Shown here piece by piece: positions 21,036 through 33,150 of a DNA stretch of 64,000 nt (positions are counted from its first letter, which is position 1; each line of letters begins with the position of its first letter). The notes beneath the pieces were generated by a model. It searched no databases. It worked only from the letters and a program-made list of their open reading frames with translations, and was not told the DNA's origin. The translations under genes were made by a program, and so were the position numbers. This DNA is from Dromiciops gliroides (Eukaryota > Chordata > Mammalia > Microbiotheria > Microbiotheriidae): positions 278,822,874-278,886,873 of the forward strand of contig NC_057866.1 in assembly GCF_019393635.1 (NCBI RefSeq), given 5' to 3'.

Positions 21036-21210
21036 TTTTTTTCTTTTTTTTTTCTAACTTTATTTATTATTTTTTTCAGGGCAATTGGGGTTAAGTGACT
21101 TTCCCAGGGTCGCATAGCCAGTAAGTGTCAAGTGTCTGAGGCCGGATTTGAACTCAGGTACTCCTGAATCCAGCGCCAGTGCTTTATCCACTGCACCACC
21201 TAGCTGCCCC
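21036..21210 (-). mobile_element. Short SINE, antisense
   Basis: A long T-rich left edge is followed by a near-complete copy. TSD TGAAGAGCTATTTC is perfect at 21022-21035 and 21211-21224. Confidence 0.95.
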
Positions 21211-21462
21211 TGAAGAGCTATTTCAAAAGAAAGAATTCTGGAAACAGAAGCAGGAAACTCAGACTTTGCCATCATATTTGTCATTGATGCTTTCCTACTA
21301 CTCATTGTTGAGTTCCTCTATTCCCATTGATGAGTTGTTCCCATAGCATCCAGGTTGAGAAAGGGCCCAGGCAAGCCATGGTTCATTCTCTGGACTTTGT
21401 CTCCATGGCTACCATCCTTCTCCCCTCCTCTTTGCAGCATCTTCTATTTGTTGTCTTCCTCC

Positions 21463-21590
21463 AATAGAAGGCAAGCTCCTCAAGGGTAGGGACTGTCTTT
21501 CTTTTTGGTTATAATTTTATCCCCAGAGCTTAGCACAATGCTTGACACACAGTAAATATTTAATAAATGCTTATTGAGTGACTAACTGAT
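21463..21590 (+). mobile_element. L2 3' end
   Basis: AAGCTCCTCAAGGGTAGGGAC, CCCCAGAGCTTAGCACAATG and TAATAAATGCTTATTGAGTG follow the L2 3' terminus in order. Confidence 0.75.
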
Positions 21591-21789
21591 CCAAGTTTGA
21601 AAACCAATTGCCAAATCTAATGCTGGAAAAGCTGCTTTTCTCTCTGGGTCATTGCTCCTTATTTATAAAATGATGAGATTAAATTCTCTAACCTGCATGG
21701 TCCCTTGTAAACTGTAAAATCTAAGATCACAGAAGGAAGATATCATATTGGTTGGAATGATGATAAAAATAAACCTGGTCAGAACTAGA

Positions 21790-21960
21790 ATAAACATAAT
21801 TTAGTCACATTCTCATTTTTCATTTGGGTAAACTGAGGACCCATGAAGGTAAAGTCAATGTGGAGGTGATAGAGGTAACAGGTAATAAATACCAGAGCTC
21901 AGACTCAAACCCAGATCCTCTGCCTTCAAAGTCATCGCTCTTACCACAATACCACATTGA
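21790..21960 (-). mobile_element. MIR-type fragment, antisense
   Basis: TTTGGGTAAACTGAGG, CTCAGACTCAAACCCAGATCC and a final TACCACAATACCAC follow an antisense MIR core and head. The intervals between these pieces hold no other recognisable element. Confidence 0.6.
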
Positions 21961-22149
21961 CTCTCATGCTACACAAAGAACACTCAGTCCCAGGTTCATG
22001 CCCTCTTCCTAGGGCATAGGCCTAGCACCTGGGAGTTCCTCATTCCAGACTTTATCTCCAAGGCTATGATATGAAGAGGTGCCTCTGCCAGGATTGTAGG
22101 AAACAATGTGTTTGTGGGATGGCATATTGTCTCATAACCTCAATGAATC

Positions 22150-22580
22150 ACTCCCTAGAGATATGCCTAATTTTCTCCTAGGTCATCTACAAGGCCAGTC
22201 TCTGAACACATATTAACATGCTGTCAGACCCCTCTGCCTCCAGAGGGATATATGCCCATATCTACTTGGTTCAACCCATATTTCTCCTAAGCTGACAGAA
22301 GGTATTCATTCAAATTTCAATGTAGGGATGATAAAAATGATGACTGTTCAAAAACAAAACCCCGCAAACAACCATCTAGAGCCCTGTTTCATGAGAGCAA
22401 AGCTAATTCACAATCCATCTCACTTTATATGCAGAATGCAGGGAATTGATATATGAGCCACCATATGGAGAATGCAGTTAGCTTCACCATCAGCTCTGCT
22501 ACTCTCAGCTCCCCTTTTTATATCCATGAGGGCACTCCACACACTCTCCTGGGCAAAGGAATTGAAAAGCACTGCTTTCC
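22150..22580 (-). repeat. Unnamed dispersed repeat, inverted relative to 44680-45055
   Basis: The reverse complement aligns for about 400 bp with 44680-45055. Shared landmarks include CATTCTCCATATGGTGG, AAGTGAGATGGATTGTGAAT, TAGCTTTGCT, GGGCTCTAGATGGTTGTTT, CATCATTTTTATCATCC-like text and GGGTTGAACCAAGT. I cannot assign it to a named family. A 76-codon minus frame lies within it. Confidence 0.7.
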
Positions 22581-23060
22581 CTAGCTCCCATTCCCCACAT
22601 ACAGACAAATATTCTAAATTTTCTCCATCGACTAGGGTGGATGGGGCCAAAGGAAATGGCTGTGGTCCATTTTTTTCTGAGTTGTATGTTCAGCAGTGGC
22701 CATCATTCTGGTGGTAGAGTTTCTCTGCATTTAGCTGGGCTGGTCTTTTGGTGTCTCACAAATTCTCAGTCTCTAGGCAGGTATTCCTAGCCTTTACAGT
22801 ATGGTAGGTCCTTCTGGAATGTGGGTTCCATTTGCATAGCTTTTCAGGTCACTTCCAGGCAAGGCAGAGGTCCTGCAGTGGAAGAATTAACCCTGAAAAA
22901 TCATAAAATAGCATATGTTTGTACTCCTTCCCTTGGCTTCCTGGGTTATACTAAAATAAATTATTGCAAAACTTTCAAAAACTTACTAATTTATTTTTTC
23001 ATAAGTCCCATGAAAATTATCCATATAGACATTGAAGGGACTGTGATCTACTATCACCTA
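22581..23060. other. Unassigned
   Basis: The dispersed repeat may extend a little to the right. I recognise nothing else. Confidence 0.35.
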
Positions 23061-24506
23061 CACATATGCCCACATCTCCTTCATTGTTAAACCTTGCATG
23101 ATCCTGACATTCAAGCTGCAATCTGATAGCTCTTCTCTCTTTCATAGCCAAACTTCTGGGAAGAGTCATTGACACTCATTGCTCCCATTCTTCACCCTCT
23201 GTAATTTCACTTGCTTCCCCACAACTCAATTGAAACTGTTCTTTCCCATGTCATCAGGGATTGTATCACTGCTCATTCCAATGGACTTTTCTGAGTCCTC
23301 ATTCTACTTAATCTCCTTATAGTTTTTCACATTGCTGACATACTATTTGGGAAAGTTTCTCTTGTTTTCTGTGACTCATCTTTCTCTTGGTTCTCTTTTT
23401 ACCTGTCTGGCTGTTCCTTCCCAGACTCCTTTGCTGTTTCCTAAGTGCTTTTTTTTTTTTAATCACACTCTCTCTTGGTGACCTACCTCATCAGCTTCCA
23501 TGTCTTCTTTTATTTTCTCCATACAGTAATTTCTCAATCTACATAGGAATCCTTCATTTGTCTCCTGAATCCCAGTGCTCTATTATCAAACGTCAGCTTG
23601 GCATTTCCATCTGGATGTCCAGAAGAAATAAAAAACTCAAAATAAACATTTGTTGTTCAGTTGGTTTTCAGTCATGCCTGATTCCTGGTTTGCCATTTCT
23701 TTCTCCAACTAGTTTTATAGATGAGGAAACTGAGGTAAACTGTTAAGTAACTTGTCCAGGGTCCAAAAGGTAGTCAGATTTGAACAAAATAAATACAGTG
23801 GATCTCATTATCTTCCCTTCCCAAGCCTTTTTTCTAATTTTAAAATTTTGATTGAAGGTACCACAGTCCTCCCCATCTTCTACATCTGTAATATTAGGTT
23901 ACCTTTGTCTTTTCCTTCTCCCTCACTCCCTATATCTAATAAGTTAATAATTCCTCACCACCTGTGGCTAATAACTTAACCCTATCCTATCCCTTTGGCT
24001 AACAAGTTAACAATTCATTGACTGTACCTCACAATGTCTTGTATCTATCACCTCTGCACTTGTAGTTTCTACCCCAGGTCAGTATATGGACTTATAATAG
24101 CCTACTAATTGGTCTTCTTACTTACTGTCTTTCTCCTCTCTAATTGACTTTGCACATAACTAATAAGTAGTTATTCCTAGAAGAAAGATCTGGCCAGACT
24201 CCCATTCCCCAGTCAAAACCCAACAAAACCAAATCCCCTTTTGATGGCTCTTTATTGCACAGAGAATAAAATATAGCATCTTTAGTTGGCATTCAAGGCT
24301 TTCCACAAAGTGGTTTCCATCTGCCTTTCTAGTCTTACTTTATATTAATTCCCTCCACACACTCTCTATTCTAAAATTGAAGCTGTCTCTACATGACTCA
24401 TGTCCTTATTCCTTGCTTTTTCATGGTTTATACCACAGGTCCCTCTCTCCCTATGTCTGCCCTTCGGAATCCTCAGCTTCTGCCAGCTCAGGCATCACTT
24501 CCAGCA
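23061..24506. mobile_element. Ancient CR1/L2/L3-like LINE remnants
   Basis: The text CCATCTGGATGTCCAGAAG at 23608-23626, the TCTCCTGAATCCCAGTGCTC block, and ATGGCTCTTTATTGCACAGAG with TTGGCATTCAAGGCTTTCCACAA at 24245-24310 recall old CR1-clade LINE coding sequence. It is too decayed to translate, and orientation and limits are uncertain. Confidence 0.35.
23649..23792 (-). mobile_element. MAR1-type CORE-SINE, antisense fragment
   Basis: TTTGTTGTTCAGTTG on the left is the reverse of the AACAACAA tail. It is followed by TGGTTTGCCATTTCTTTCTCCA, GATGAGGAAACTGAGG and the CAGGGTCCAAAAGGTAG remnant of the tRNA-like part. Confidence 0.75.
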
Positions 24507-24646
24507 TTGCAGTGGATAAAGCACAAGCCCTGGATTCAGGAGTACCTGAGTTTAAATCTGGCCTCAAATTCTTGACACTTAATAGCTGTGTGACCCTGGG
24601 CAAGTTACTTAACCCTCATTGCCCTGCAAAAAACAAACAAACAAAT
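24507..24646 (+). mobile_element. Short SINE, 5' truncated
   Basis: Begins within the head at GCAGTGGATAAAGCAC and continues to CATTGCCCTGCAAAAAAC with CAAA units. Confidence 0.85.
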
Positions 24647-24789
24647 GAAGTTTAACATTTAGTGCCTTATACACCATCTCAATTAAATTTTTTCTTATGT
24701 TAAATTCCATTACACACATATGTATATATACTTCTGCATGCATATGTATGTATGTATACAAATACATATATACACAACTGCTAGTAAAA

Positions 24790-25360
24790 CAGTCCCTGAC
24801 TTCAAAAATCCTATACTCTTGTGTGAGGTGGGATGGGAAGGGGGTAGGGGAATGTAACATGTTCACAGGTAAATAAAGTAAAGGTAGAATTTCTGGGAAA
24901 TGAATTTCCAATGACTTTGGTGGGTGAGGCGGTTCATCATAGAACAGTGGGAAGAGAATTACTGGCTTTGAAGTCAGAGAACCTGGGTTCAAATCCTACC
25001 TCTGGCACTAATTAACCTGTGTAACCTTGGACTACTTTCTTCCTTTGCTTGGACCTTGGTTTCCTCATCTGTTAAATATGGACTTTGGACTCTTGGGCAT
25101 CTGAGGTCCCTTCCAGACTTGGGACTATGGTACTAGCTAGGAGTCTATGAAATGGGGAAGAAGGCCCAGCCTCTTGGAAGCAATTACCCTGAGCTGAGCC
25201 TTGAGAGGAGCCAGGACTCCTAGAAGATTGGAGGGAGATGAAGAGAATGAGAAGTGAGCAAATAGAGGTCTGGTCTAGATAAAGTCTTCAGTGAACAAAG
25301 AAGAGGAGAGGGGTAACTAAAAGTAGGCCAAATTACCATGTGAAAAGCCTTATATGTACA
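24790..25360 (+). mobile_element. L2-like fragment interrupted by MIR
   Basis: CAGTCCCTGACTTCAAAAATCC at 24790 and GGAAGCAATTACCCTGAGCTGAGCCTTGAGAGGAG at 25175-25210 fit L2 3' sequence on either side of a MIR-type copy at 24930-25135. Confidence 0.45.
24930..25135 (+). mobile_element. MIR/Ther1-type SINE
   Basis: Head near TAGAACAGTGGGAAGAG, then CCTGGGTTCAAATCCTACCTC, TTGGTTTCCTCATCTGTTAAAT and the end block TCTGAGGTCCCTTCCAGACTTGGGAC. Confidence 0.75.
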
Positions 25361-25365
25361 TATAT

Positions 25366-25620
25366 GGCAGCTAGGGGGCAACACAGAGGGTAAAGCACTG
25401 GACCTAGGTCCTAGGGTCAGGAAAACCTGAGTTCAAATCCAGCCTCAGACATTTACTAGCTGTATGACCCTGGATAAGTCACTTAATCTTTATTTGCCTC
25501 AGTTTCCTGAACTGTAAAATAAGGATAATAATAATACCTACTTTTCATGGTCATTGTGAGAATAAAATAAGATAATATTTGCAAAGTGCTTTTCAAACCT
25601 TTACATCTTTTTTAGAACTT
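25366..25620 (+). mobile_element. CORE-SINE with MIR-like tail
   Basis: The marsupial head GGCAGCTAGGGGGC is joined to a core reading CTCAGTTTCCTGAACTGTAAAAT and an ATAATAATACCTAC, AAGATAATATTTGCAAAGTGCTT tail. Confidence 0.8.
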
Positions 25621-26094
25621 TCTTAGGGAAATGAAGATTCAGACATGACTTGAATGGTATTTCCAAAAATGGGTTTGATGCATCCCTGGGGTTCTTTTAA
25701 AAATATATATATAGACTTTTTTTTCCAGATTCTGTTAATAATGACATGGTGGAGCACAAAACCTTTGTTTTATTAAGTAATTTATTCCATGTCCAATAAC
25801 TATCTACTGGGCACAGTGAACAGCAGCCAATGCCAGCTATTCACATTGTCCAGGAAGTATCCAGGTTACCTTTCAGGGCAATGATTTGAACTCAAGCCTT
25901 CCCGACTCCACCACACAACCATCTGCCCTTGGAAACCAACTCAATGGCCTTAGCATTGAGCACTATGCCAGTACCTCAGGACCTGAACCTTTATCAATGA
26001 GAAAATTCTTGCCATCAGCACAGTTCTGGATACATTTCAACATTCATAGCAACATGTTAGACAATTGAAAGAGCCACAGAAACATTAAGAACTT
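25621..26094. other. Unassigned
   Basis: No repeat or exon recognised. A short AT-rich run is at 25704-25714. Confidence 0.4.
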
Positions 26095-26885
26095 AACAGC
26101 AAGTAAGTGTTAGAAGCAGGGTATGAACCCAGATCTTCCTGCCTCTAGGTTCAGCAACACTCTCTCCAACATACCCCCTGAAGGGATGCTTTAATCAAAG
26201 CTTGGGTAACTGACCCCATTGGACCAGATGTATCATGAACTTCTACCTATGTTCAGCCTTAGTAAAATGGACCTTTGGACAACACTGAGAGCCAGATAAA
26301 GAACTTGCAAATACATTCAGAGAGGAGAGTAACTGAAAGTGTATCTTAACATATGAAGGTAATTATTACCATGAAAGGTGACGTGGATTGTTCTGGGGCA
26401 ATGTTAATAGCTGGCATTTGTATAGACCTTAACAATTTATGGATTGCTTTATATAACTTAGTTCAACTCTGGGAGATGGCTAGCACCAAGGATTATTATC
26501 ATCTTAAAATAGATTCAGAAACCGGGGCTCAGAGATGCTAAGTGATTCATCCAAGGTTACTGAGTGAGAAAGGCAAAGTCAGGACCAAGACTCGGGTCAT
26601 GGGACTCTGTGTCCAATGAATATCCATTCCCTCCTATTATGTTGAAGTCAAGAGAACCACTATTCAGCACTTCTTGTGTAAATAATGGGTCAACAGGTGA
26701 TGGATTTAAGGCTGAGAGGGACCTTGGAAGCTATTGAGTACAACCCCATCATTTTACAGGTGAGGAAGCTGAGGTTCAAAGAGATGGAATGAACTTGCTT
26801 AGAGTCACACAACCAGTAATGGTCAAAGGGAGGATATGAACCCAGTTCTTCCTGAACTCAATTCCAGTACTCTATCCACCATGGT
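26095..26885 (-). mobile_element. Three antisense MIR-type fragments
   Basis: Fragments lie at about 26095-26170 (GTATGAACCCAGATCTTCCTG), 26405-26630 (AAACCGGGGCTCAGAGATGC) and 26700-26885 (CATTTTACAGGTGAGGAAGC, CACACAACCAGTAATGG, TCTATCCACCATGG). Each follows the antisense order of core, then tRNA-like part. The third begins with a GGGACCTTGGAAGC block as in Ther1. Confidence 0.6.
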
Positions 26886-27254
26886 TCATTTTATGTGGAC
26901 AAGTCTGTCCTTAGAATCAGTCCTGTAAGTTGAAGGGAAGAAGGAAACTGATTCTCATATCTACCATAACATTCTTAGTATGAAATACCTATGTAGGAAT
27001 AGATTTCATAGTCATATAGCAGATTGATATTTCATGGAAGAAAGGCTCAAGCCAACAAATGAGAGTCTAATCAGGTTAGCATAAAGAAGGCGGTATCAGC
27101 ATGGTAAAGAAAGTCGTGTGCAGATGAGTCAGCAGTGCCACCTGAAGAGGAATGAAGGCACCTTTAAGTGGCCTCCCCCTTAAATCGGAGGTTGTAGGAG
27201 GGACCACAAAGCAGAGGACAAGGTCTCTGTGATGGAGGGAGCTTTTGATGTGAA

Positions 27255-29469
<2,215 letters not shown>

Positions 29470-29620
29470 AATTTCACAGGTGAACAGGATCTCACTGGCC
29501 ATCCAGTTCAACCCATACCCTCCCATCCTACAATAGCTTTCCCTTCTCAGGAAGTTAAAGGACTTACCCACTGACAAATGTAAAGTAAGAATCAGGTGAG
29601 ATTGGAAATGAGGTTCCAGA
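29470..29620 (-). mobile_element. MIR/Ther1-type fragment, antisense, degraded
   Basis: TCTCACTGGCCATCCAGTTCAACCC is the reverse of the Ther1 end block, and AGTTAAAGGACTTACCCAC marks the tRNA-like part. Confidence 0.5.
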
Positions 29621-29844
29621 GACCACTGCCTTCCAGAAATGCCTAGTTGTTGGGTTTGGCCATTGAGCCAGTTCCACTATGTACTAGTTGCACTATTTAC
29701 TAGCCCACATTTCTTCCTCTTTCCCACCAGAATAGCATGGGGGATGACTTCAAAAACTTTGCTAAAATCTTTTGTATGTCATATTTATAACTGCCTCCCA
29801 CCCGATATACTAGTTTAGTCACAGTGTAATAAAAAGAAATAAGG

Positions 29845-29978
29845 GAGCAGCTAGGTGGAGCAGTGGATAAAGCACTGGTCTTGAATTCGGTAGGACCTGA
29901 GTTCAAATCTGGCCTCAGACACTTGACACTTACTTGACCCTAGGCAAGTCACTTAACCCCCATTGCCCTGCCCCCTCA
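29845..29978 (+). mobile_element. Short SINE
   Basis: It has an internal deletion of about 10 bases at ACTTACTTGACCC. TSD AAAAAGAAATAAGG is perfect at 29831-29844 and 29979-29992. Confidence 0.95.
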
Positions 29979-29992
29979 AAAAAGAAATAAGG

Positions 29993-30655
29993 CCAGAATG
30001 GCAGGGCACTTTCTCAATGAAGCCATGATGTCACTTAGGGATTGACACTTTTTCTCTGTACATTTTCAATAACTTAAAATAATGATATTCTATTATTTTA
30101 CCCAAACTGACATCATTAGTATCTAGATTGCAAACTCCATTCTCTTACTTTTTTCTTTTAATATTAGGACCACATTTGCCCTTCTATCTTTTGGTGCCTC
30201 TCCCATCCCCACAATACTTCAAAGATCACTAAATAATTCAACAATTATATCTGCCTGTTCCTTTACATCCAAAACTTATTCATTTGAGTCAGGTGACTTG
30301 ACTTATCCAAGTAGCCAGGTCCTTTTATTAACCATATTTATCCCTTATTTTCCAAGGCCAAAATAATTCTCCCCAGCATTTTACAAAGAATGAAAATACA
30401 AAGTGAGCAGCTGTTCCTTCTTTTTGAAGTTAGCCATCATCTCTTCACCCTAGAAAGAGTGGTCCCATCTGGTATATTTTTCTCTCTTCCCCAAGGAATC
30501 TTTTTCTCACCAGCCTTGGCTCATACTGTACTAACATGCCCAAACTGGTTCACAACAGGTGAACCATGCCTTCTTTCCATCTTCTAAACATGAGTTTTTC
30601 CAAACATTTAAGTTAATTATTAAATTTTCTGTGACTCCACATCAATCCTTTTAGG
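29993..30655. other. Unassigned, possibly ancient LINE
   Basis: The pyrimidine-rich text from 30140 to 30600 has the look of antisense old LINE sequence, but I cannot place it. Confidence 0.3.
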
Positions 30656-30897
30656 TAACTTTTTGTTGTTCAGTCATTTTTCAGTTGTGTCCAACTCTCT
30701 ATGACCTCATTTGGGATTTTCTTGGCATTTCCTTCTCCAGCTCATTTTACAGATGAAGAAACTAAGGCAAACAGGGTGAAATGACTTGACTAGGGTCACA
30801 CAGCTAGTAAGTGTTTGAGACCAGATTTGAACTTGGGAAGATGAGTCTTCCTGACTTCAGGCTCTGCACGCTATGCACTGCATTACCTAACAGCCTC
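30656..30897 (-). mobile_element. MAR1-type CORE-SINE, antisense, near complete
   Basis: TTTTTGTTGTTCAGTC on the left, then GTCCAACTCTCTATGACC, TTTGGGATTTTCTTGGC, GATGAAGAAACTAAGGC and CACACAGCTAGTAAGTG, ending in CATTACCTAACAGCC. Confidence 0.85.
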
Positions 30898-31435
30898 TTA
30901 GACAACTTCCCCCTTTCCACTTTCCCCCAAAGGGGCATCCTTTTGGTGTATTTTGCCCAGCTGTTTGCAGTAACTTCTTTTTGTGTGATGCATTTGTTGT
31001 TTAGATACCTTTTTGTCCTCTCTGCCACATGGCCAGCCCTGGTGAAAAGGAGGAAGTGATTACTTGAGTCCTCCTAGGCTGGATGTGTCAAAATTTTATC
31101 CTGTGTTTTCCTGCCTCACTGCCAACAGTCAATGGGAGTAACATTGCTAGAGAAACCAGGAGTGCTGTTTGTAGCTGGTACAACTCCTGCACTGATGGAA
31201 AGAATTTGTGAGGATGATATGAGGTCCTGAGGACATGGGGTATGGGTGAAGGGTTGTTTGTTTGAGTAAGATGCCAAAGGCCATTGGACAAAGAAGATGG
31301 AGAGTGTGGGGCAGGCAGGATAAAGAGATTAGCAAAGGAAGTGGCATCCACTGATTTCTTTATTTTTAAAATTTTAAAATTTTTGATTTTTTTCATCCAC
31401 TGATTTTTTAAGTGGCATCTCTGTGATAAGGCACC
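30898..31435. other. Unassigned
   Basis: Overlapping opposite-strand open frames at 30804-31059 and 31088-31396 show no domain. AT-rich sequence lies at 31360-31390. Confidence 0.35.
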
Positions 31436-32165
31436 TTTCAGGGTTCCACTTAGGGAGAGAATTCTTCACCAAACAAGTGACTGAGATGATCACAAAAGAT
31501 AAAATAGATAGTTTCAATGATGTTAAATTGGACAGCTTTTATATGAAAAAAAAAATCAACGTAGCTAAGAGAAAGACAACTTTGCTTAGGAAATATCATT
31601 GTGTTAACCATCTCTGATAAGAGTTTGAGGCCTGAGAGAGAGAACTAATAAATATATAAGACTTGGTCATTCCTCAAAGTCAAGAGCAAAAGATATGAAA
31701 AAACCCTTAATAAGAGAAAAACTGCCAACTATTAATTATGTGAAAGATTTCTCCAAATCATCAATAACAAGAAAAAATCTAATCAACACAATTCTGAAGT
31801 TACACCTTACACCCAGAGAAGTGGCTGAATCAGTTAGTCAACAAGCATTCATTAAGTGCCTACTGTGTGTCAGGCTCTATGCTAAGGGCTAGGTATAATA
31901 GAAAGGCAAATCAAATAAAAGAGCCCTAGCTCACAAAGATGGCAGAAGAAAGGAATAGCCCATGCTGAAGGTATTGAAGACAGTGAAGCACAGTAACAAG
32001 CTGGCAGTGGAACTGTGGGGTTGGCCCAACCATTCTGCAAAGCAATTTGGAATTGTGTCAAGGGACCAAAATGTCCAGAACTTTGCCCCGCAGATCCCTG
32101 TTCCAGGCATATCTCCCAATGTGTCAAAGACAGAGAGATAAGTGCCAGATATATCAAAGTAGGCA
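31436..32165 (+). mobile_element. Decayed L1 ORF2 C-terminal fragment with an L2-like insert
   Basis: GAATTCTTCACCAAACAAGTGACTGAGATG and TTAAATTGGACAGCTTTTATATG (31460-31545) match the L1 ORF2 C-terminal region. GTTGGCCCAACCATTCTGCAAAGCAATTTGGAA (32020-32052) matches a later part. Between them, 31835-31935 reads GTCAACAAGCATTCATTAAGTGCCTACTGTGTGTCAGGC, an L2-like block apparently sitting inside the L1 order. Confidence 0.6.
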
Positions 32166-32284
32166 TGATATCACTCCTTTTGTTTTGTGTGCTGAATTCC
32201 CTCCCTCCTTCACACCCTTCCCCCACTCATTGACAAGGCAATCAATGTGACATCAATTATACATGAAAAACATGTTTCCATATT

Positions 32285-32536
32285 AGTTGTTGTTCTTTCA
32301 TGTTAGACTCTTCATGACCTCGTGGATAAGTCCATGAGATATTTATGGCAAAGATACTGGAATGGTTTGCCATTTCCTTCTCCAATGTGTCCCCATTTTA
32401 CAGATGAGGAACAAAGGCAAATAGAGGTTAAGTAATTTGCCCAGGGTCACACAGCTGCTGAGAGTCTGAGGCTGGATTTGAATTTAGATCTTGACTTGAG
32501 GTCCAGAGCTCTTTACACTACACCACCCAGCTGTTC
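32285..32536 (-). mobile_element. MAR1-type CORE-SINE, antisense
   Basis: TAGTTGTTGTTCTTTC on the left, TACTGGAATGGTTTGCCATTTCC, GGTCACACAGCTGCTG, then a diverged head ending CACCCAGCTGTTCC. A poly-A run of about 21 bases follows at 32572-32593 and does not belong to it. Confidence 0.8.
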
Positions 32537-32614
32537 CTTCCATGTCATGCTATGTCACAAAAATTAAAGCAAAAAAAAAAAAAAAAAAAAAAAGGAAAAA
32601 TGATGCTTCACTCA

Positions 32615-32920
32615 GGGTGCATCAGTTCTTTTTCTGGAGGTGGATAGAATTTTTCAACATCAGTACTTTGAAATTGTCATGTATCAATGTGTTGATCAGA
32701 GTAGCAAAGTCTTTTCCAGTTGACCATCATTAAAATATCACTGTTGTAGGGGCAGCTAGGTGGCGCGGTGGATAAAGCACTGGCCCTGGATTCAGGAGTA
32801 CCTGAGTTCAAATCCAGCCTCAGACTCTTGACACTTACTAGCTGTGTGACCCTGGGCAAGTCACTTAACCCCCATTGCCCCACAAAAAAAATATATCACT
32901 GTTGTTATTCACAATATAAC
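32615..32920 (-). mobile_element. L1 3' UTR fragment, antisense, split by a SINE
   Basis: GAGGTGGATAGAATTTTTC, TTTGAAATTGTCATGTATC and GAGTAGCAAAGTCTTTTCCAG are the reverse of the marsupial L1 3' UTR block also seen at 54815-55305. Confidence 0.6.
32748..32892 (+). mobile_element. Short SINE, low divergence
   Basis: Complete copy ending CATTGCCCCAC plus poly-A. TSD ATATCACTGTTGT at 32735-32747 and 32893-32905. Confidence 0.95.
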
Positions 32921-32934
32921 ATCACTTCTTATAG

Positions 32935-33150
32935 TAGCAAAGCACTAGAAACAAAGATGGCCATTGATTGCGGAAAGGCTAAACAAAATGTGGCATATGG
33001 ATATAATAGAACATGATTGTACCATAAAAATGATCAATATTAAGAAAAATGGGTGGGTATACACACTGATATAGAGTAAAGTAAGTAGAACAAAGAATAC
33101 AATAAGGATCATGACAATAAAAATGGCAAGAACCAACCTAATACTGTATG
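32935..33150 (+). mobile_element. L1 3' fragment, sense
   Basis: GGAAAGGCTAAACAAAATGTGGCATATGG and the AGAGTAAAGTAAGTAGAACAAAG block are the sense counterpart of L1 3' sequence. With the preceding antisense piece this forms a head-to-head arrangement. Confidence 0.55.
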
